Below are positions 57,938 through 64,000 of a DNA stretch of 64,000 bases, in pieces. The translations under genes were made by a program, and so were the position numbers. The stretch is from a gamma proteobacterium symbiont of Ctena orbiculata (GTDB lineage Bacteria; Pseudomonadota; Gammaproteobacteria; Chromatiales; Chromatiaceae), in the NCBI GenBank assembly GCA_003094555.1, contig NATW01000115.1, positions 1 through 64,000 of the forward strand, read 5' to 3'. Under the pieces are notes generated by a model. The model ran no database searches. It was given only the letters and a program-made list of their open reading frames with translations, and was not told the origin of the DNA. How positions within the stretch are numbered: the first letter of the stretch is position 1; each line of letters begins with the position of its first letter.

Positions 57938-59602
57938 CTATTCCTGTTCGCGCTTTTTCAAGCGATAGGCCAATTGGGGACGGGTGATGCCCAGTAAACG
58001 TGCCGCCTGGCTCAGATTGCCACTGGCCTTTTTTACCGCGGTCTCCAACAACAGTGTCTCCATCTCTTCGAGGCTGGTGGATTGGTCTATCACCTGACTG
58101 GCGAGGGATTCCACGTCGCCGCCTCCCGCTTCGTTTATGCTGCTGAGCAATGGGACTTCCTGGCTCATGCTGAGGCAGGGAAACAGGTCCTTGAGATTGA
58201 TGGCGTCTCCCGAGGTGACAATGATAACGCCTCGCTCGATCATGTTTTCCAACTCCCGGATATTGCCCGGCCAGTTGTGATCCATCAGTGCTTGCAGCGC
58301 CTCCTCCGTGATGCCGTTGACGCGCTTGCCATGCCTGGCTGTGTACTTCTCAAGAAATCGGCTTACCAGCAGTTGGATATCCTCCTTGCGTTCACGCAAG
58401 GGCGGGATGATTACCGGATAGATATTCAATCGATAGTAGAGATCGGAGCGAAATCTTCCTGCAGACACCGCCTCCTGCAGATCGACATTGGTCGCAGCGA
58501 CAACCCGTACATCGACCTTTCGGGTGCGGGTATCACCGACTCGCTCGATCTCTCCCTCCTGCAACACCCGCAGCAGCTTGGCCTGTGCATTCATTGAAAG
58601 TTCACCCACTTCGTCGAGGAAGAGGGTGCCGCCATGGGCCCGCTCGAAACGCCCGGGACGTGACTGCTGTGCGCCGGTGTAGGCGCCCTTTTCCACACCG
58701 AACAGCTCTGCCTCGATCAACTCGTCCGGGATGGTCGCGCAGTTGATGGCAATGAATTGATTATTGGCCAATGGACTGATGCTGTGCAGTGCGCGGGCGA
58801 ACATCTCTTTACCGACACCGGTTTCACCGAGTAATAACACTGTGACATGACTGTCAGCCACCTTGCGTAACATATCGCAGGCCTGAATAAAGGATTGAGA
58901 TGCCCCCACCATGTCACCGATACCGGTATCCTCCTGGAGCGAATCACGCAGGTGATTGACCTCGTCCTGCAGCGCCAGCAGTTGTTCCGCCATGGGATCT
59001 GGACGGTAGTAGCGACGCTCCTCTTCGGCGTTGTCCCACTCCTCGATGGGCCTGCCGACGATACGACAGTGTCGATCCCCTTTGGCACGGCAGTCCACTT
59101 CGCGATAGGCGATGAAGCGGCCCATGACCTCGCTGGTATATCCGGAGGCGTAACCGATCTGGGTCCAGCAGACAGGATCGGGATGGATGCCGAAAAGTTT
59201 CAGGTGCTCTTCCGCTTCATGGGAGTTCTCCCACAGAAATTCACCATAGAAGTGGCGTTGTCGGATATCGATGTCAATCTTGATGGGCTTGACATGGACC
59301 ACCCCCTCCAGGGTGTGCAGGCGTGGTCCCATCATCAATAGTTCCTCATCCGTGGATTCGGGCAGCAGCTTGCGTGCAAGCTCCGCATCCTTGGCGCCGG
59401 AAGCATATCCCAGGCGGGTTAGGACGCCCCTGGCCCGTTCGATGCCCAGGGTATCCATCAGCTCTTTGCGCAATGCCCCCATGGCGTGGGTATGCATCAG
59501 CACCATGCGCTGATCGTTTAGCAGAATTGTGCCTGCATCGAATGTCAGATGCAGATTTCGGTCCTCCGAGGGTAGACCGGCGATGCTGATCTGGGATGAC
59601 AT
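57938..59602 (-). CDS. Sigma54-dependent activator, DmpR/XylR/PoxR family
   Basis: Phenol-type aromatic sensor of 554 residues. Residues 1-120 resemble the XylR_N effector-binding domain, followed by a V4R domain with the FLWENSHEAEEH and YASGYTSEVMGRF segments near 130-175. The AAA domain has Walker A GETGVGKE from residue 259 and GAYTGA (residues 306-311) in place of the common GAFTGA. A Fis-type HTH ends the protein. The start is behind GGGAGGAG. It is divergent from the phenol hydroxylase operon with a -24/-12 promoter, its probable target. Confidence 0.95.
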   Translation of the reverse strand: MSSQISIAGLPSEDRNLHLTFDAGTILLNDQRMVLMHTHAMGALRKELMDTLGIERARGVLTRLGYASGAKDAELARKLLPESTDEELLMMGPRLHTLEGVVHVKPIKIDIDIRQRHFYGEFLWENSHEAEEHLKLFGIHPDPVCWTQIGYASGYTSEVMGRFIAYREVDCRAKGDRHCRIVGRPIEEWDNAEEERRYYRPDPMAEQLLALQDEVNHLRDSLQEDTGIGDMVGASQSFIQACDMLRKVADSHVTVLLLGETGVGKEMFARALHSISPLANNQFIAINCATIPDELIEAELFGVEKGAYTGAQQSRPGRFERAHGGTLFLDEVGELSMNAQAKLLRVLQEGEIERVGDTRTRKVDVRVVAATNVDLQEAVSAGRFRSDLYYRLNIYPVIIPPLRERKEDIQLLVSRFLEKYTARHGKRVNGITEEALQALMDHNWPGNIRELENMIERGVIIVTSGDAINLKDLFPCLSMSQEVPLLSSINEAGGGDVESLASQVIDQSTSLEEMETLLLETAVKKASGNLSQAARLLGITRPQLAYRLKKREQE

Positions 59603-59731
59603 ATCTCCTCCCGCCGGTCGCAAGCTACCTACCGGTTTCTGTTTTTGGTTGAGGCCATCCTCCCTAATGGCTGTGTGTGGCTTGTGCTGAGAAAATGCGT
59701 TCGTGTTCTCTGATTCTTATAGTTTGTAGCG

Positions 59732-59745
59732 TGATTTTTATCAAA
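59732..59745. promoter_or_regulatory. FNR/Anr-like box
   Basis: GTGATTTTTATCAA matches TTGAT-N4-ATCAA in 9 of the 10 fixed positions. It lies about 130 bases before the activator ATG on the minus strand and about 250 bases before the phenol promoter start. It could give oxygen control to the activator. One chance match in a 360-base AT-rich region is possible. Confidence 0.4.
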
Positions 59746-59856
59746 TCATAAAATTAATTGTGGGTAAATAAAATCATCAAACACGAGCAACCGGGTTCTG
59801 GGGAAAAATTGTGCAGGTGCAGCATTTTCCAAGATGCTAATTGTTTATTTGGTTAA

Positions 59857-59873
59857 ATGATCAATTTGATGAA
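59857..59873. promoter_or_regulatory. Candidate activator binding site (UAS)
   Basis: ATGATCAATTTGATGAA resembles the XylR/DmpR upstream site TTGATCAATTGATCAA with one extra T and mismatches near the ends. The centre is about 120 bases upstream of the predicted start of transcription, a usual distance for this family. A second site was not convincing. Confidence 0.5.
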
Positions 59874-59961
59874 CTGTTTTTTATCTGTTGGTGAAACAGT
59901 GAATCTGGAAATGACCTCCATGTAAATTAAAAATACCTTTTATTCAAGGCTTTAGGGTTAT

Positions 59962-59976
59962 TGGCACAGATTCTGC
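59962..59976 (+). promoter_or_regulatory. Sigma54 (-24/-12) promoter of the phenol operon
   Basis: TGGCACAGATTCTGC has the -24 GG (59963-59964) and -12 GC (59975-59976) at the required 10-base spacing and the full TGGCAC half. Transcription should start near 59988. The ribosome binding site for P0 follows at about 60035. A TTG codon at 59961 in frame with P0 lies in this promoter and cannot be the real start. Confidence 0.9.
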
Positions 59977-60047
59977 CCTCTATTCATGACCAGCAGTCAG
60001 GCGAATTACGCATTCAATGTGATTTAGCTGAAATTGAGGAGGAAGTG

Positions 60048-60311
60048 ATGGGAGAGTATGTGGCGGACATCGGCAAGGCCTATATCCGAGTGACCGGTGA
60101 ACGGTTGCGCAGGTTCGTTGAGTTTGAATTTTCCATCAACGACGAAGACCTGACGGTTGAATTGATCCTCCCCTACCAAGAGTTCACGGCATTCTGCGAG
60201 AAGCATCAAGCCACTTTAATCCAACGTCCTGATGAGATCGGCAGTGTGGAGGGGGGTGACAGTCGTCCCGGCCTCTATCGAGATCCATCCCATCCTGATC
60301 TGAATCGATGA
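60048..60311 (+). CDS. dmpK: Phenol hydroxylase P0 assembly component
   Basis: Small subunit of 87 residues that helps assemble the hydroxylase. It reads GEYVADIGKAYIRVTGERLRRFVEFEF, then DEDLTVELILPYQEFTAFCEKH, as in DmpK/PhcK. The ATG at 60048 has GAGGAGGAAG upstream and gives the normal family length. A longer reading to 59961 is excluded because that region holds the sigma54 promoter. The next gene follows after 22 bases. Confidence 0.92.
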   Translation: MGEYVADIGKAYIRVTGERLRRFVEFEFSINDEDLTVELILPYQEFTAFCEKHQATLIQRPDEIGSVEGGDSRPGLYRDPSHPDLNR

Positions 60312-60333
60312 CTTACTGGAGGAGCGTTCGACG

Positions 60334-61332
60334 ATGAGTATCGATATTAAAACCATGAATGTGGAGCCGAGGCGACAGACCTTTGCCCATGTTGCCCGCC
60401 GCTTGGGTTCCGATGTGCCGGCATCCCGTTATGAAGAGGGCATGTATGATGTCCAGGCAACGACGCACTTCCACTATCGCCCCCTGTGGGGTCCGGAGTA
60501 TTGGACCTTCGATGAGGGGCGTACCGCAATCAAGATGCAGGACTGGTATCTGTTCAAGGATCCCCGCCAGTTCTACTACGGCACCTACACTATTGCCCGC
60601 GCCAACATGCACCAGACTACGGAGCGTAACTTCGCCTTCGAAGAGAAGCGCAACATGTTGGCCAATATCGATCCCGCCTGGCGGGAGATGATCGTCAACT
60701 ATCTGATCCCCCTGCGTCACTATGAGTGGGGCGCGAATATGAATGCCTGCTCTATCTCCGATGCCGGCTATGGTACCGCCATCACCTCAGCGGCGATCTT
60801 CACCGCGGGTGACCGTCTGGGTATGGCGCAGATTCTCTCCCGTATTGGCATGGTGCTCGGCAATGGTGATGCTGAACTGCTCGATGAGGCCAAAAGGCAG
60901 TGGATGGAGGCCGATGCCTGGCAGGGTGTCCGCAAGGCGGTAGAGGATAGCCTGGTTTTGAAGGATTGGTTTAAAGCCCTGCTGGCCCAGTTTCTGGTGA
61001 TGGACGGTTTGATCTACCCATTGGTCTACAACCACTTCGATACCGAGGGTCAGAAACACAACGCAGCGCCACTCTCCATGTTATGTGAGTTCATGGTCGA
61101 CTGGAGTAGCGAGCATAACCGCTGGGTGGATGCCGTCATCAAGATCGCTGCCAAGGAGTCGGTGGAGAATCAGGGGTTGCTATCACAGTGGTACAGCGAC
61201 TGGCGAGACACCATGATCGATGCCCTGAAGCCCTTGGCGCAAATGGTCTTGGATAGTGGCGCCGAAGCCGCTATCGACGACATTCGCGAACAACTGGATG
61301 CACGCGCCGGCAAGCTCGGCCTGAGTCTTTAA
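60334..61332 (+). CDS. dmpL: Phenol hydroxylase P1, oxygenase beta subunit
   Basis: Small oxygenase subunit of the (alpha-beta-gamma)2 phenol hydroxylase, 332 residues. Family segments are the FHYRPLWGPEYWTFDEGR near 46-63, EKRNMLANIDPAWRE and YEWGANMNACSISDAGYGT. It lacks iron ligands of its own. It lies between P0 and P2, each with short gaps (22 and 12 bases). Confidence 0.95.
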   Translation: MSIDIKTMNVEPRRQTFAHVARRLGSDVPASRYEEGMYDVQATTHFHYRPLWGPEYWTFDEGRTAIKMQDWYLFKDPRQFYYGTYTIARANMHQTTERNFAFEEKRNMLANIDPAWREMIVNYLIPLRHYEWGANMNACSISDAGYGTAITSAAIFTAGDRLGMAQILSRIGMVLGNGDAELLDEAKRQWMEADAWQGVRKAVEDSLVLKDWFKALLAQFLVMDGLIYPLVYNHFDTEGQKHNAAPLSMLCEFMVDWSSEHNRWVDAVIKIAAKESVENQGLLSQWYSDWRDTMIDALKPLAQMVLDSGAEAAIDDIREQLDARAGKLGLSL

Positions 61333-61344
61333 GAGGAGGTTGAG

Positions 61345-61617
61345 ATGGCTGGAATCGTATCCATTACCCTGCAAAACAATGACGAGGCTCGTCCAGTGAT
61401 CGAGTCAATTCTGCATGACAATCCCAGTGCCAATGCCAACTACATGCCCGGTGCGGTGAAGATCGACTGTCCGGAGCGGTTGGTGGTGAAGGCGGGTTCG
61501 GTTTCCGAACGTATCGGCCGTGACTGGGATCCCCAGGAGATCCATCTCACCATCATCTCCATGGGCGGTAGCCTGGATGAGGATGATGAGGAGTTGGTCC
61601 TCTCCTGGGGCGTGTAA
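61345..61617 (+). CDS. dmpM: Phenol hydroxylase P2, regulatory/effector protein
   Basis: Cofactor-free coupling protein of 90 residues (like MmoB) that binds the oxygenase and speeds turnover. It has VSITLQNNDEARPVIESILHD, CPERLVVKAGSV and ERIGRDWDPQEIHLTIISMGG. GAGG lies just upstream of the ATG. P3 follows after 20 bases. Confidence 0.94.
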   Translation: MAGIVSITLQNNDEARPVIESILHDNPSANANYMPGAVKIDCPERLVVKAGSVSERIGRDWDPQEIHLTIISMGGSLDEDDEELVLSWGV

Positions 61618-61637
61618 CACCGGAGGAGTTAAAAGTT

Positions 61638-63161
61638 ATGACACCGCAACGCAAAAAGAAGCTGAATCTGAAGCAGCGCTACGCGCTGATGACCCGGGGC
61701 CTGGACTGGGAGACCAGTTATCAGAAGATGGATGACGTCTTCCCTTACGATACCTTCGAGGGGATCAAGATCACCGATTGGTCGAAATGGGAGGATCCCT
61801 TTCGCCTGACCATGGATGCCTATTGGAAGTACCAGGGCGAGAAGGAGCGCAAACTCTATGCCGTGCTCGACTCTTTCGCCCAGAACAACGGTCAGCTCGG
61901 TATCTCCGATGCCCGCTATGTGAATGCCATCAAGCTGTTTCTCACCGGTGTCACGCCGCTGGAATACCAGGCGCATCGTCACTTTGCCCACCTTGGTCGG
62001 CACATACGAGGTGTGGGCCCGAGAGTGGCGGCACAGATGCAGTCCCTGGATGAGCTGCGACATGCACAGACCCAGATCCATACCATCAGCCACTACAACA
62101 AGTACTTTGATGGATTTGCCGAGTTTCCCCATATGCATGACCGGGTTTGGTATCTATCGGTGCCCAAGTCGTTCTTCGATGATGCCTGCAGCGCCGGCCC
62201 ATTCGAGTTCTTCACGGCGATCTCCTTCGCCTTCGAGTATGTGTTGACCAACCTGCTGTTTGTCCCCTTCATGTCCGGGGCCGCTTATAACGGCGATCTG
62301 GCCACGGTGACCTTTGGCTTTTCCGCCCAGTCGGACGAGGCGCGTCACATGACCCTGGGTATCGAGGTGATCAAGTTCATGCTGGAGCAGCATCCCGATA
62401 ATCTGCCGATTGTGCAGAAATGGGTCGATAAGTGGTTCTGGCGTGGTCACAAGATGCTGGGGCTGGTGGCGATGATGATGGATTACATGCTGCCCAAGCG
62501 CATCATGTCCTGGAAAGAGGCCTGGGAGATCTACTTCACCGAGGCCGGTGGCGCACTCTTCGAGGATCTCTCCCGCTATGGATTACGGGTGCCGAAGTAT
62601 GCCGATATCGCCACCGAAGAGGCGGAACACATCTCGCACCAGAATTGGTCAATCTTCTATCAATATACCCAGGCGGCCGGTTTCCATACCTGGTTGCCAA
62701 GCGACGAGGAGATGGACTGGCTGTCGGAGAAGTATCCCAACACCTTCGACAAGTACTACCGTCCCCGTTTCGAGATGTGGCGTGAGATGGAGGCTAAAGG
62801 CGAGCGTTTCTATAACAACGCTTTACCGCAACTCTGCCAGACCTGCCAGATACCCATGGGCTACACAGAGCCGGGAGATCCGACCAAGATCGGTTTTCGC
62901 AGCAGCGTCTACAAAGACGAGCGCTACCACTTCTGTTCCGATGGCTGCAAGGACATCTTCGACGATGAGCCAGAGAAGTTCGCCCAGGCATGGCTGCCGG
63001 TGCACCAGATCTTCCAGGGCAACTGCGGCGGCGCCGATCTGAGCGACGTACTCAAGTGGTACAACATGGATAACGGCGTCGACAACATGGACTACACCGG
63101 CTCGCCCGATCAGGAGCAGTGGGATGCCTGGCAGGCGGCGCGTAAGAAGGTGGCGAACTGA
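61638..63161 (+). CDS. dmpN: Phenol hydroxylase P3, diiron oxygenase alpha subunit
   Basis: Catalytic subunit of 507 residues. The six diiron ligands are Glu109, Glu139, His142, Glu200, Glu234 and His237; their spacings match the methane monooxygenase pattern (30 and 3, then 34 and 3). Segments LEYQAHR, DELRHAQ and SDEARHM are as in DmpN. It hydroxylates phenol and methylphenols to catechols with O2 and electrons from the reductase P5. The start ATG follows GGAGG. Confidence 0.96.
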   Translation: MTPQRKKKLNLKQRYALMTRGLDWETSYQKMDDVFPYDTFEGIKITDWSKWEDPFRLTMDAYWKYQGEKERKLYAVLDSFAQNNGQLGISDARYVNAIKLFLTGVTPLEYQAHRHFAHLGRHIRGVGPRVAAQMQSLDELRHAQTQIHTISHYNKYFDGFAEFPHMHDRVWYLSVPKSFFDDACSAGPFEFFTAISFAFEYVLTNLLFVPFMSGAAYNGDLATVTFGFSAQSDEARHMTLGIEVIKFMLEQHPDNLPIVQKWVDKWFWRGHKMLGLVAMMMDYMLPKRIMSWKEAWEIYFTEAGGALFEDLSRYGLRVPKYADIATEEAEHISHQNWSIFYQYTQAAGFHTWLPSDEEMDWLSEKYPNTFDKYYRPRFEMWREMEAKGERFYNNALPQLCQTCQIPMGYTEPGDPTKIGFRSSVYKDERYHFCSDGCKDIFDDEPEKFAQAWLPVHQIFQGNCGGADLSDVLKWYNMDNGVDNMDYTGSPDQEQWDAWQAARKKVAN

Positions 63162-63274
63162 ACTTGGTCGCCAGATATCGTCAATCAATTCGGATCGAGA
63201 TGAATGGTGGGGCTGGGCCCCACCAGACACAGACACACAATTATGAAAACCGAACTTATAACGAGGAGCAGCAA

Positions 63275-63643
63275 ATGGCAGTAGTCTCACTCAAACCAGG
63301 CTATGCGGAGGCTGTGGAGTTCCGCGATCGCAAGGAAAATTTTCACGGCAACCAGGTGGTCTACCTGCATTGGGAAGAGCATCTCAGCTTCTGTTCAGCT
63401 ACTGCGTTTCCGTTGCCGCCTGATATGCCTTTCGGGGCGCTTGTAGAACAACTGATTACCCAATATTACGGCATGCACCCAGACTTCGGACTGATCGATT
63501 GGGATCGGGTGGAGTGGAAGATCAACGGTGAGCCGGCAACGCCGGATATGGCCAAGAGCCTGACGGATAACGGTGTCGATCATAAAACCCTGATCTGCTT
63601 CCGCACACCTGGTCTGAATGGCTACAAGGGGTCCTGTTCGTAA
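63275..63643 (+). CDS. dmpO: Phenol hydroxylase P4
   Basis: Small gamma-like subunit of 122 residues. The MAVVSLKPGYAEAVEFRDRKENFHGNQVVYLHW segment is characteristic in part (residues 1-33; positions only are cited as a match to DmpO). CGAL-like DMPFGALVEQLITQYYG lies near 50-66 and FRTPGLNGYKGSC at the end. The start has GAGGAG upstream and is preferred to a longer reading from 63164. A long gap of 113 bases separates it from P3. Confidence 0.93.
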   Translation: MAVVSLKPGYAEAVEFRDRKENFHGNQVVYLHWEEHLSFCSATAFPLPPDMPFGALVEQLITQYYGMHPDFGLIDWDRVEWKINGEPATPDMAKSLTDNGVDHKTLICFRTPGLNGYKGSCS

Positions 63644-63729
63644 CCAAGCAAAGATCCGCCGAGATTGAAGCGGAGCGTAACTATCTTTTATACCGTTGTA
63701 GAGAACGGTGACCAGAGGAGGCTAGACTA

Positions 63730-64000
63730 ATGGCAATAAACGGTGTTTTACGTCCAGGGCATGTCGCATTGCGTGTGCTGGACCTGGATGAGGCCCTGGT
63801 TCACTACAAGGAGCGATTGGGGTTGATCGAAACCGACCGGGATGACCAGGGGCGGGTCTACTTGAAGGGCTGGGATGAACAGGACTGGTTCTCGGTTGTA
63901 CTGCGTGAAACGGATACCAGCGGCATGGATTTCATGGGTTTCAAGGTTGACAGTGTCGATACCATGAATAGTCTTGAGGAAAAGCTGCGGGCATTCGGCT
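63730..64000 (+). CDS. dmpB: Catechol 2,3-dioxygenase, partial (5' end)
   Basis: The first 90 residues of an extradiol ring-cleavage dioxygenase, cut by the window end. [52 protein letters not shown] and GMDFMGFKV align with DmpB/XylE (only short pieces quoted). The full enzyme would be about 307 residues; the iron ligands (first His near 153) lie beyond the window. AGAGGAGG precedes the ATG. In dmp operons a reductase and a ferredoxin gene lie between P4 and this gene; only 86 bases separate them here. Confidence 0.93.
   Translation, partial: MAINGVLRPGHVALRVLDLDEALVHYKERLGLIETDRDDQGRVYLKGWDEQDWFSVVLRETDTSGMDFMGFKVDSVDTMNSLEEKLRAFG

Noticed and set aside
59961-60047. Extended N-terminus of P0 from a TTG at 59961
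   Set aside because: These bases form the -24/-12 promoter, the predicted RNA starts downstream of the TTG, and the ATG at 60048 has a strong ribosome binding site and gives the usual protein length.

Overview
The window is one contiguous stretch of a gammaproteobacterial chromosome. The order mrcA | pilMNOPQ - aroK - aroB - damX-like - gltB - gltD is the arrangement known from Pseudomonas and other type IV-piliated gammaproteobacteria. A TRAP binding protein, sucCD with a class III-like PPK2, a lone PEP-CTERM/XrtA-type ATPase and a candidate persulfide-sensing ArsR regulator would suit an environmental, possibly sulfur-oxidising member of the Chromatiales-like groups. That placement is an inference; the window has no 16S gene. 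No rRNA, tRNA, CRISPR array, prophage or transposase gene was seen.

Layout. (1) 0-11 kb: an ABM monooxygenase, uvrD, an orphan TRAP binding protein, hemW, a GAF-PAS-GGDEF-EAL protein, a divergent H-NS/MvaT-like and Rof-like pair, a DUF3135 gene, rpmE and a secreted nuclease whose start overlaps the rpmE terminator. (2) 11-16 kb: a 6-phosphofructokinase with unusual substrate motifs, a basic-tailed membrane protein, a hydrolase-like/TlpA fusion and a secreted dienelactone hydrolase. (3) 15-19 kb: a tight minus-strand run sucC-sucD-ppk2-unknown. (4) 19-22 kb: a KamA-like radical SAM gene and gltA. A 168-bp inverted-repeat element (MITE-like) follows gltA, and two partial copies lie elsewhere in the window. 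(5) 22-44 kb: mrcA, the type IV pilus alignment/secretin operon, shikimate genes, glutamate synthase, a glycogen phosphorylase, ycgL and a LuxR solo with a complete set of AHL-contact residues. (6) 44-50 kb: a lipoprotein, a DsbC-like protein with duplicated C-terminal repeats, a KASIII-like synthase behind a 15-codon leader ORF, and a ClsC-like phospholipase D. (7) 49-54 kb: a minus-strand cluster bcp - hybrid kinase - response regulator - ArsR (two Cys spaced as in SqrR) - slyX. (8) 54-55 kb: the PEP-CTERM-type ATPase. (9) 55-64 kb: a DmpR/XylR-like sigma54 activator with two downstream transport genes, divergent from a phenol hydroxylase operon (components P0-P4) and the start of a catechol 2,3-dioxygenase, all behind a textbook -24/-12 promoter.

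How the parts fit. The last region forms a phenol-to-ring-cleavage pathway: the activator senses the aromatic compound, phenol hydroxylase makes catechol, and the dioxygenase opens the ring. The reductase (P5) and the plant-type ferredoxin that normally sit between P4 and the dioxygenase are absent from that position. The strongest candidates for something undescribed are the bcp/kinase/ArsR redox cluster, the MITE-like family and the rearranged phenol operon.
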